This document shows, one piece after another, positions 16,629 to 23,248 of a stretch of 35,798 nucleotides of DNA. This DNA comes from Mycobacteriaceae bacterium 1482268.1. GTDB taxonomy: Bacteria > Actinomycetota > Actinomycetes > Mycobacteriales > Mycobacteriaceae. Each line of letters begins with the position of its first letter. The stretch's first letter is position 1. The notes beneath the pieces were generated by a model. It saw only the letters and a list, made by a program, of their open reading frames with translations. It was not told where the DNA came from and ran no database searches. Where the stretch lies: the NCBI GenBank assembly GCA_001665255.1, contig LZSH01000211.1, positions 1 to 35,798 of the forward strand. Direction: 5' to 3'. Position numbers and translations under genes: made by a program.

Positions 16629-17834
16629 ATGGGGGATGACTGGCGTCGGTATCCGTTCGAACTGGTAACGGGCGACCCGCATTTCGTGTTTCCCGCTGCC
16701 GAGGGGAATCATCCGACGTGTGAGTCGGACACCTGGTACCTCGCCGGCGAGCTCACCGCGGAGTCCGGTCGCAGGTTCGCCTTCTTCACGATCTACAACA
16801 AGAATCGCCCGGGTCAGGCCGTGGTGGCGGACTTCTACACGCTCGCGCTGTTCGACCTCGACAATGGCACCTATGGCACCTACACGGATTACGACATGCC
16901 GGGTACGAACAAGCAGGGGTCGACGTCCCCGAAACTGTCGGTGGCCGACGACCACTTGGACCTGTCCTACGAGTGCAGCGCTGGCACTTCGGTCTGGCGG
17001 ACATGTCGTGAGGAGCAGGGCGAATTAATGCCGTACACCTACGTCTTCAGCCTCGTCGGCACCGACCATCACGGTGACGCGATGCAGCTGGACCTGAACG
17101 TGACACCGTCACGGGCGCCCGTGCCGCTGGGGGCGGCGGCGTACAACGGGGTCATCGAGTGCTTCGGACAGGCGACCACGTACTCGTACTTCCAGACGCG
17201 CATGACAATGACCGGAACGCTGTCGTGGGGTTCGGTCTGCGAAACGGTCACGGGAAGCGCGGGCCATGTGGATCGGCAGTGGTTTCCACTGGTCGCCAAT
17301 GACGGAGGCCCGACGGGCGACATCCGGTCACGCGGACACGAGTGGCGCACGATCAACCTGGACAACGGTGTGGACATCAGCATCTGGCGGCAGTTCGATC
17401 GTACGAATCGCAATGCGCCGCAGCCGTTTACCGGTGCAACCGTGAGTTCGCCCGACACCGCTGCCGAATACGCCGACGACATCGAGGTCTCGATCACCAG
17501 TTACGTGCGCTGGCCCGAAGAGATCCGCACACTGGTCCCGCCTCCCGCGAAGGCTCGATACCTCCCTGACCGTCATCGGTTGACTTCACACAAGCTCGAC
17601 CTGGACTTGACGGCAGAGCCGCTGGTAGCCGCGCCGGCGCATCTGCTGCCTTTGGAGTACATGGCGGGCCCCTACCGATACCAGGGCACGTATCGTGGCG
17701 AGCCGGTCAGTGGCTTCGCATTCTACGAACGGTCAATGGCGTTATATAGAGACTGGGAGCTGGCCGACGTGCTGGCGGCTGCCGGGCCCGATGAGCGCGA
17801 CGAGATCGCACGGCTCATCGAGGCGCAGCGCTGA
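16629..17834 (+). CDS. AttH/CrtC-type lipocalin-like protein (carotenoid 1,2-hydratase fold)
   Basis: This 401-residue protein resembles the AttH/hydroxyneurosporene synthase group: two lipocalin-like beta-barrel halves with a central GSAGHVDRQWF segment (H213, D215, Q217, W218), corresponding to the family's D-H/R-Q-W signature. Repeated aromatic-rich strands (YSYFQTRMTMTGTLSW) support a barrel. Known members hydrate an isoprenoid double bond or act as terpene cyclases/isomerases. There is no signal peptide. The ATG at 16629 was chosen because AGGAG (16619-16623) lies 5 nt upstream and overlaps the alternative GTG at 16623. It ends the oxygenase-ligase-MaoC operon, and its last 20 bases overlap the tail of the convergent Rieske gene. 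Confidence 0.7.
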   Translation: MGDDWRRYPFELVTGDPHFVFPAAEGNHPTCESDTWYLAGELTAESGRRFAFFTIYNKNRPGQAVVADFYTLALFDLDNGTYGTYTDYDMPGTNKQGSTSPKLSVADDHLDLSYECSAGTSVWRTCREEQGELMPYTYVFSLVGTDHHGDAMQLDLNVTPSRAPVPLGAAAYNGVIECFGQATTYSYFQTRMTMTGTLSWGSVCETVTGSAGHVDRQWFPLVANDGGPTGDIRSRGHEWRTINLDNGVDISIWRQFDRTNRNAPQPFTGATVSSPDTAAEYADDIEVSITSYVRWPEEIRTLVPPPAKARYLPDRHRLTSHKLDLDLTAEPLVAAPAHLLPLEYMAGPYRYQGTYRGEPVSGFAFYERSMALYRDWELADVLAAAGPDERDEIARLIEAQR

Positions 17835-18959
17835 TCGCGTCCTCCCACACCTGATGGCGATGCTGCAGCCCCGGCTCGTTGCGGCCGAACACCAGGTGCC
17901 CCCGGACCCCTGCGGCGAGATTGGCCTGCAGCTTTTCGACCAACGCGTAATCCTCGTCGCGCACCGTGCCGTGGGCGTAATCGAACACCGCCTGAGCCCC
18001 CGCGACCACCGACTCATCGGAGGTGTCCAACGGCGTCGAGTTCTGGTGCACGGTGATCGAGCGGCCGGGCGCTTCGCCCGGGTAGACGCGGAACAACTCG
18101 CCGTTGGCAACGGTCGCCGAGAGCACGATGTTGGGGAACAGCGCATAGATGACGACCATGGCCTGCAACGGATCCCACTGGTCCTCATCGACGTTGTCGA
18201 GGTCGAGAATGCCGTTGAGCGGGAAGACCAGTCGGTGATGCGGTCCGAATGAGTCGAATACCGTGCAGTTGCTGCGGGCGATCGTCGCGAACGTGGTCTT
18301 GTGCACGGTCGCGAAGTGGTAGTTCTCTGCGAAGGTGTCGATCGCTAGCTTCCAGTTGATTGCCGAGTCCAGCACCTTTTCGCCCAGCGGCGACCATCGT
18401 CCGATGCCCCACGACTCCAGCTCGTCGGCCATCGGCCCCAGAAATCCGCGGATGTCCAGCGTGGCGTCGGGGTCGAGGCTGACCCAGAGGAATCCGGCGC
18501 ATTCGGTCGCCGGGAGTTCGGTCAATCGCGCACTGCCCGTGGCACTCTCGGGAAAACCTTCCTTCCCGGGTACGCCGACAAGGTTGCCGTTGAGGTCGTA
18601 GTTCCACGCGTGGTACGGGCACGCCAGGCGGCGCGCTGAACCGCATCCGTCGGCGATTTGCGACTGCCTGTGCAGGCACACGTTGTCGAACGCCTTGATC
18701 GAACCGTCCGCCGTGCGGGTCAGCAGCAGCGAGCGGCCCATCACGGTTTTCGTGCAGTACGAATTGGGCTGGGAAGTTCGGAGACGTAGCCGACCAGTTG
18801 CGGGCTGGCCATGACCATCGCGCGGTCACGGGCGTGCCGCTCGTCCGACGTATAGGTATCAGCCTCGACGGTGTACTCGGCGGGAGCCAGGTCGGTGGTC
18901 TTGTCCCTGGCCAGTTTGAGCGCGCGACGGGTCAGGTCGACGAGCTGCTCGCGATCCAT
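17815..18959 (-). pseudogene. Rieske oxygenase alpha subunit, broken by one frameshift
   Basis: The first frame (ATG 18959) gives MDREQLVDLTRRAL...SELPSP and then runs into TGA near 18743. The -1 frame continues without loss as NSYCTKTVMGRSLLLTR and on to the stop at 17815. One missing base around 18762-18767 explains this, and restoring it gives a protein of about 381 residues. The second part has C-x-H (VCLHRQ), CPYHAW, and the iron-site segment DTFAENYHFATVH. It is a ring-hydroxylating-type oxygenase of the PhnA/phenylpropionate dioxygenase class. It may be a true pseudogene or an assembly error. It has its own promoter with a palindrome and is probably leaderless. Confidence 0.85.
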
Positions 18960-18965
18960 GTGGCT

Positions 18966-18987
18966 ATCTTATTATCTTTATAAAGAT
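18966..18987 (-). promoter_or_regulatory. Leaderless promoter with 14-bp palindromic operator
   Basis: On the minus strand TAAGAT (18971-18966) lies exactly 6 nt before the ATG at 18959, the spacing of mycobacterial leaderless promoters. The perfect palindrome ATCTTTATAAAGAT (18974-18987) lies between the -10 and -35 positions, where a repressor would block polymerase. No regulator can be assigned. Confidence 0.6.
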
Positions 18988-19024
18988 TGGTGAAGGTGCG
19001 CTGAGCCCCCGTGGGCGGAGTCTT

Positions 19025-19843
19025 CTAGTTTATCGTCACGCCGGCATCGACCTTGAACTGTAAACCGGTCACGAAGCGCGACTCATCGGATAACAGGAAC
19101 AGCACCGCGTTGCTGACGTCGACTGGTTCGACGCATGGCGTCGGCATGGCGTTGATGAAAAGCGGCACCAGATCAGACCGTTCACCGCCAAGAGCGGCTC
19201 CGAGGGATGTCGGTAACATCCCTGTGTGCACCCCGGTAGGGTGAACCGAGTTGACTCTAATGCTATGTGCGGCAAGTTCATTGGCCAATGACAGCGTCAG
19301 TCCGATGACGCCGTGCTTGGCGGCCGTGTAAGGAGCCTGGAGCGGAAATCCTGCGATTGCGCCCGCGGAGCTGATGGTCACCAGGCTGCCGCCGCCCTGC
19401 TCGAGTAGATGCGGTATAGATGCTGCGCAGGTGTTCCAGACCCCGATGAGATTGACATCGACCACCGTGCGCCAGTGTTCGGCCGTCGTCTGATGCCACG
19501 GTCCGCCCGTCAGCACACCGGCATTGGCGACCGCGCCATCCAATCCGCCCAGCTCGGCGGCGCCATCATCGACAGCTGAGCGCAGCGCGGCCTCGTCTCG
19601 AACATCGACGACGCGGCTGATGCATCGGCGACCGATGTCGGTGACCATCTGCACTGTCTCGGCCAGGTCGTCCTCGGTGGCCAACGGGTATTCGATCTCA
19701 GGTAGGGGACGGCATACGTCGATCAGAACGAGATCCGCGCCCTCTTCGGCAAGTCTCACAGCGTGACTGCGGCCCAATCCTCGGGCGGCACCGGTGATCA
19801 GCACACGCTTGCCGGCGACGCGCTCGGCCGCGGACTCGTTCAC
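19025..19843 (-). CDS. Short-chain dehydrogenase of the mycofactocin-coupled SDR subfamily
   Basis: This 272-residue SDR has TGAARGLGRSHAVRLAEEGA at the cofactor site, the long loop IEYPLATEDDLAETVQMV, VANAGV, SSAGAIAG, catalytic Y-x3-K in YTAAKHG, and the ending VEPVDVSNAVLFLLSDESRFVTG. The YPLAT loop and SRFVTG ending are hallmarks of the subfamily that keeps its nicotinamide bound and uses mycofactocin (family knowledge). The GTG at 19843 overlaps the upstream stop (GTGA), and another GTG lies 3 nt earlier. The open frame to 20077 runs antisense-like through the neighbouring gene and was not used. It is co-transcribed with the DapB-fold gene. Confidence 0.9.
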   Translation of the reverse strand: MNESAAERVAGKRVLITGAARGLGRSHAVRLAEEGADLVLIDVCRPLPEIEYPLATEDDLAETVQMVTDIGRRCISRVVDVRDEAALRSAVDDGAAELGGLDGAVANAGVLTGGPWHQTTAEHWRTVVDVNLIGVWNTCAASIPHLLEQGGGSLVTISSAGAIAGFPLQAPYTAAKHGVIGLTLSLANELAAHSIRVNSVHPTGVHTGMLPTSLGAALGGERSDLVPLFINAMPTPCVEPVDVSNAVLFLLSDESRFVTGLQFKVDAGVTIN

Positions 19844-20913
19844 CACATCAAGCCACGGATGATCTCTGCCTGCGGAATGTCTTCCACGGCGATCAGTCCT
19901 CGAGGAGCGCGACAGACCCAGTCGATGGCGTTCACCACTCGCGCCGCGGTTGACAGACACCCCGCCTCGGTCACGTCGAGCCCCGGGTGGGACACGTGAG
20001 TGTTGAGTTCGACGCGCGGATCTCCGTCGACCACGACGCGGTGGACGCCGGGGCGGCCATCGGGTGGGTAGGCCCAATCCGGCGCCGTTGCATTGGTCAA
20101 TCGCGTGATGTGCTCCATGGTGATGACCGGAGCCCCGTCGCGGACTCCCTCGACCGCGAATTTGACCGCGGCCATCTGTCCCGGCTCGACCGTCGCCATC
20201 TTGCAGACGATCCTGTTGTCGGTGTACCAGGGCTCGATGCGTTGACGAACCTCGTCCAGTTCCACCCCGAGCTGATCCGCGAGGTTACGTACGGCTCCGC
20301 CCCACATCGCGGTGAGGACCCCTGGGAGGAACAGCATTGGTGTCTCTTCATCGGCGCTGACGCCGAAACCCATTGACTTACCCGTGAACTCGAAGTCGTC
20401 ATAGTTGGCGTAGTCGAAAATCTCCTGCACGGTGATCGATCGCACGCGAGCAACCAGGCTCAACGCTGAATGCACCTCGGTGTCGCCGGAGTAGCCGGGG
20501 TCGATCCCGTTGACGTACAGCGAGGCGTTGCCCGTCTCGCACGCTTGTTCCAGAGGCACGCGTAACCAATCGTCCGCTTGCCGCGGAGTGACCAGCCACA
20601 CCATCGAGGTCGCCACGATGTTGATACCCGCGGTGAGAAACTTGGACATCTGCTCGATCACTTCCATGGGCCGGGTCTCACCCTGCGCGGTGTAAACCAC
20701 GCAGTCCGGCTTCAGCGCAATGAGTGCGTCGATGTCATCGGTCGCGATGATGCCGGTTGGCTCGGTCAACCCGCACAGCTCGGCGGCGTCGCGCCCGATC
20801 TTGTTCCGACTGGCGGCGTGCACACCGACCAACTCGAGATCGGGACGACCGATGATCGCCTTTAGCGAGTGAACTCCGACGTTTCCAGTGGAGAACTGAA
20901 CTACTCTGCGCAT
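19840..20913 (-). CDS. DapB-fold NAD(P)-dependent dehydrogenase-like protein
   Basis: This 357-residue protein has an N-terminal Rossmann half (VVQFSTGNVGVHSLKAIIGRPDLELVGV). A central DPGYSGD matches the dihydrodipicolinate reductase/2,4-diaminopentanoate dehydrogenase fold group, and the C-terminal part is alpha/beta. Actinobacterial members have no assigned substrate. The ATG at 20913 has AAGGA 10 nt upstream and begins the Rossmann strand directly, so the longer frame from 21000 was not used. It is distantly similar to the protein at 28124-29200, so both arms of this locus carry one copy. The promoter overlaps the palindrome at 21000-21015. Confidence 0.8.
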   Translation of the reverse strand: MRRVVQFSTGNVGVHSLKAIIGRPDLELVGVHAASRNKIGRDAAELCGLTEPTGIIATDDIDALIALKPDCVVYTAQGETRPMEVIEQMSKFLTAGINIVATSMVWLVTPRQADDWLRVPLEQACETGNASLYVNGIDPGYSGDTEVHSALSLVARVRSITVQEIFDYANYDDFEFTGKSMGFGVSADEETPMLFLPGVLTAMWGGAVRNLADQLGVELDEVRQRIEPWYTDNRIVCKMATVEPGQMAAVKFAVEGVRDGAPVITMEHITRLTNATAPDWAYPPDGRPGVHRVVVDGDPRVELNTHVSHPGLDVTEAGCLSTAARVVNAIDWVCRAPRGLIAVEDIPQAEIIRGLMW

Positions 20914-20999
20914 ATCTGGGTTGTCCTTGCTCAGTAGTTGGGCAGCGGAGACTTGTTTCAAGTCGAAGCCCGACGAGTGCTGATCATTCAACGACCTCA

Positions 21000-21015
21000 A
21001 TTGACTTAAGTCAAT
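21000..21015. promoter_or_regulatory. Perfect 16-bp palindromic operator (TetR type), site 1
   Basis: ATTGACTTAAGTCAAT lies between the divergent DapB-fold gene and the first TetR gene. For the leftward gene, TTGACT (21014-21009) is a good -35, with TTGAAT 17 nt downstream as a possible -10, so the palindrome overlaps the -35. The core TGACT..AGTCA recurs at 21687 and 22457. A second inverted repeat, GACTTG-TTT-CAAGTC, lies at 20950-20964. Confidence 0.75.
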
Positions 21016-21059
21016 AAAGTGCCGGGCATCAGTCGGCTTCGTAACGGTAGAGTCGCTGT

Positions 21060-21662
21060 ATGGCAGTGGTAGACAGGCCGTCCGCGCGAGAAACCAAACG
21101 TCTGCAGACGCGCGAGCGTTTGATGGGAGCCGCGATCGCCGAGTTCAAACGAGCGGGCATGGCCGAGGCGGACGTCAGCGCAATCGTCACGGCCGCAGGT
21201 GTAGCTCACGGAACATTCTTCTTCCACTTTCCCACCAAGGAGCACGTGCTTCTCGAGTTAGAGCAGCGCGAAGAGGAGCGGATCGCCAAGCAGTTGGCGC
21301 GCGCGACAGCTTCCAACAACGACCTTGCCGCGACCCTCGATGAGGCGGTTCGACTGGTCATGGGACTCGAACGCCGACTTGGTGCTGTTTTATTCAAAGA
21401 CTTTCTAGCGCTGCACTTTTCGCAGACACGGCCCGCGTCGGACGAAAGTAAGCAGCATCCGGTGATCGTTGAGGTAGCACGGGTGATCGAACGGGCACAG
21501 ATGCGCGGCGAGGTGGACGCCGGCGTCATCCCGCTGAACAGTGCGGTCTTCTTCCTGCTGGGTCTTTACGCATTGTTGACGACGACGCACGACTGGCCGG
21601 GCCAGGCTGCGATGATCAAGGACTATGTCGCGAGGACACTTCGTAGCATCGCTCCGGAGTAG
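21060..21662 (+). CDS. TetR-family transcriptional regulator 1
   Basis: This is a 200-residue repressor-type protein. The N-terminal helix-turn-helix covers about residues 14-60: RLQTRERLMGAAIAEFKRAGM, then the recognition helix GVAHGTFFFHFPTKEHVLLELE. The C-terminal half is the helical ligand domain. The recognition segment is nearly identical to that of TetR 2, so the two should read the same operator. TAGAGT (21048-21053) lies 6 nt before the ATG, suggesting a leaderless message. The ligand is probably a hydrophobic compound or CoA ester handled by the locus (inference). Confidence 0.9.
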   Translation: MAVVDRPSARETKRLQTRERLMGAAIAEFKRAGMAEADVSAIVTAAGVAHGTFFFHFPTKEHVLLELEQREEERIAKQLARATASNNDLAATLDEAVRLVMGLERRLGAVLFKDFLALHFSQTRPASDESKQHPVIVEVARVIERAQMRGEVDAGVIPLNSAVFFLLGLYALLTTTHDWPGQAAMIKDYVARTLRSIAPE

Positions 21663-21686
21663 TAGACGATTGACTCGGCCAAATAG

Positions 21687-21700
21687 CTGACTATAGTCAG
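21687..21700. promoter_or_regulatory. Perfect 14-bp palindromic operator, site 2, over a -10 box
   Basis: CTGACTATAGTCAG is a perfect palindrome. It contains TATAGT (21692-21697), a TANNNT -10 box lying 8 nt before the ATG at 21706, so transcription would start at or next to the start codon. A TetR dimer bound here would cover the -10. The core matches site 1 and site 3. Confidence 0.75.
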
Positions 21701-21705
21701 TCGTC

Positions 21706-22437
21706 ATGAATCTGCCCACGCTCAACCTGGGCCGTGATCGAAAGTCTGCGCCGCAGCCGAAGCTATCGGGAAGCGGCCTGGACGAGCACATGGCGGCGTC
21801 GCAGGCGGCGCAGCGGCGTGCCGATACGTGGTTGATCTCGGGCAGCATCCTTATCGGCACCGCAGCGCTGGGCATCTTCGGCCTGCCGCTGTTTCTCCGC
21901 GGCGTGTGGCTGTTGCGCAAGGCGCAGCGCGACGGACTGACCGTCCGGCCGATGCTGGTGACCCTGATCGGTTACCTCGTCATCATCGACGCCGCAATCA
22001 ACACCGTGGGATGGGCGCTCGACCTGGTGGCCAACCACACGATTCTCGCCCGAATCCTGTTGAACGGCTGGGGCGCAATGTTTGACGCCGGCTACTTTTG
22101 GCACTACAACGAGCTATGGCTGGGCGGCGCCGCGGGCCCAGGCGAGAAAGCTATGGAAGTGGGAATGATCCTCACCGTCTTCACTATGCGGATCGCCGCC
22201 GCCATCGGGTTCCTGCAGATGAAGCGCTGGGGCCATCAGTGGATGATCATCACCTGCTGGATGGGTGTGCTCATCTGGTGCCTGTACGTGTTCAACATGA
22301 CCATGTACGCCGACGTACGCTTCGCCGGTGTCGTCCTCCCCGTGGTCGGCTGGTGGCTCTACGACATCTTCTACATCACGCCGTTCCTGGCGATCCCGTA
22401 TCTGCATTCGGTCAACCGCGAAATCTTCTCCGATTAG
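21706..22437 (+). CDS. Six-TM membrane protein, paralogue 1 (unknown family)
   Basis: This 243-residue polytopic membrane protein has about six hydrophobic segments (roughly 42-66, 82-107, 115-138, 150-172, 177-200 and 206-230) after a polar N-terminus. I do not recognise the family. Conserved between both paralogues, and mostly in or next to membrane segments, are D95, H111, D127-x5-H133-x2-E136 (FDAGYFWHYNE), H177 (WGHQW), D203, D220 and H234. That many His/Asp/Glu in a membrane protein suggests a metal site. The C-terminal half is almost identical to 25756-26451, even in DNA. It lies between two TetR genes with an operator over its own promoter. Its function could be a membrane oxygenase, reductase or transporter; none is proven. 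Confidence 0.85.
   Translation: MNLPTLNLGRDRKSAPQPKLSGSGLDEHMAASQAAQRRADTWLISGSILIGTAALGIFGLPLFLRGVWLLRKAQRDGLTVRPMLVTLIGYLVIIDAAINTVGWALDLVANHTILARILLNGWGAMFDAGYFWHYNELWLGGAAGPGEKAMEVGMILTVFTMRIAAAIGFLQMKRWGHQWMIITCWMGVLIWCLYVFNMTMYADVRFAGVVLPVVGWWLYDIFYITPFLAIPYLHSVNREIFSD
22204..22316 (+). repeat. Near-identical coding repeat, copy 1
   Basis: These 113 bases differ from 26218-26330 at one position (22284), although the 5' halves of the two paralogous genes have diverged considerably. This suggests gene conversion or very strong constraint. Confidence 0.9.
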
Positions 22438-22439
22438 CA

Positions 22440-22470
22440 GTCAATGACTGAACTCATTGACTTTGGTCAG
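22440..22470. promoter_or_regulatory. Compound operator region upstream of TetR 2, site 3
   Basis: Two overlapping signals lie just after the membrane protein stop. GTCAATGA (22440-22447) and TCATTGAC (22454-22461) form perfect 8-bp arms around 6 bases. TTGACTTTGGTCAG (22457-22470) matches site 1 at 11 of 14 positions. Together they fit binding of two dimers. TTGACT can act as the -35 for the TetR 2 gene at 22495, implying autoregulation. Confidence 0.65.
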
Positions 22471-22494
22471 TAACTAAGCTACAAAGGGCGGACC

Positions 22495-23100
22495 ATGACG
22501 CCTCAGGTCAAGCAATCGGCGCGCGAAGTGCGCCGGCTGCAGACGCGGGAACGGATACTTGGCGCAGCCATCGCCGAGTTCAAGCTGGCCGGCATGTCCG
22601 GCGCGGACGTGAACGCCATCGCCTCGGCCGCAGGCGTGGCACACGGAACCTTCTTCTTTCACTTCCCCAGCAAGGAGCACGTGCTGCTCGAGTTGGAGAG
22701 CCGCGAGGAAGCCCGCATGGCAGCCGACTTCGCCCTCTTTCTCGATGGCGCTGCGCATCCACTGGTGGACACACTGAACGAGGCCGTGCAGTTGGTGAGC
22801 GGCCTCGAGCAACGACTCGGTCCGACACTTTTCAAAGACCTCCTCGCTCTGCACTTCTCGCCGACCCGGCCGACCAAGGACGAGTGGACCGACCATCCGA
22901 TGATCGTGCTGCTGGTTGCCGAAATCGAACGAGCACGCGTCGACGGGGAAGTTCATCCGGCGGTCGACGCGTTCTATAGCGCCGCATTCTTCCTTCTCGG
23001 CGTCTACGGAACGCTCACCACGACGGGAAACTCCGATACCCGCGACACGATGCTGGCCAAGTTGGTCGACACCGCAGTTCGCGGTCTGGAGATTCGATGA
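22495..23100 (+). CDS. TetR-family transcriptional regulator 2
   Basis: This 201-residue protein is a close paralogue of the regulator at 21060. The DNA-binding part reads RLQTRERILGAAIAEFKLAGM and then GVAHGTFFFHFPSKEHVLLELE, differing from TetR 1 by a single residue in the recognition segment. The ligand domains are also similar (LFKDLLALHFSPTRP versus LFKDFLALHFSQTRP) but more diverged, so the two may answer to different ligands while competing for the same operators (inference). It is the first gene of the long operon that continues with the 34-aa membrane peptide. Confidence 0.9.
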   Translation: MTPQVKQSAREVRRLQTRERILGAAIAEFKLAGMSGADVNAIASAAGVAHGTFFFHFPSKEHVLLELESREEARMAADFALFLDGAAHPLVDTLNEAVQLVSGLEQRLGPTLFKDLLALHFSPTRPTKDEWTDHPMIVLLVAEIERARVDGEVHPAVDAFYSAAFFLLGVYGTLTTTGNSDTRDTMLAKLVDTAVRGLEIR

Positions 23101-23127
23101 GTACATCCATCAGCGAGGAGGCCTGAC

Positions 23128-23232
23128 GTGGATTGGATATGGGAGATTCTGCGATACGTCGCGGCTTGGGGCGGAACCGGTTTGATCATCTGGTTCTGGT
23201 ATTGGATGTTTTCGAATATCGGCACGTTCTGA
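23128..23232 (+). CDS. 34-residue single-TM membrane peptide
   Basis: GTG at 23128 follows a good Shine-Dalgarno (GAGGAGG, 7 nt spacing), and the frame ends at TGA 23230-23232. The product, MDWIWEILRY then VAAWGGTGLI then IWFWYWMFSN and IGTF, is very rich in Trp and aromatic residues, with one hydrophobic helix and almost no charge after residue 9. It fills what would otherwise be a 148-bp gap between TetR 2 and the VWA gene. Together with the 42-aa peptide at 25631, it looks like a small subunit of a membrane complex. No known family was recognised. Confidence 0.7.
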   Translation: MDWIWEILRYVAAWGGTGLIIWFWYWMFSNIGTF

Positions 23233-23248
23233 AGCGTCTTCACACGTT

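Noticed and set aside
18755..18770. Programmed -1 frameshifting to express the full Rieske oxygenase
   Set aside because: No slippery heptamer (X XXY YYZ) is seen at the junction, and no clear downstream pseudoknot. A plain deletion is simpler.
18741..18959. A separate 72-residue gene upstream of the Rieske oxygenase
   Set aside because: Its sequence ends in SELPSP, which continues in the -1 frame as NSYCTKTVMGRSLLL, the normal N-terminal region of the oxygenase. It is the first part of one frameshifted gene.
19844..20077. N-terminal extension of the SDR by about 78 residues
   Set aside because: The extension is Arg-rich low-complexity translation inside the DapB-fold gene. The GTGA overlap start gives the normal family length.
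20950..20964. GACTTG-TTT-CAAGTC as a fourth TetR operator
   Set aside because: The half-sites have the wrong spacing and flanking bases compared with the three shared sites. It may be chance or a weak auxiliary site.
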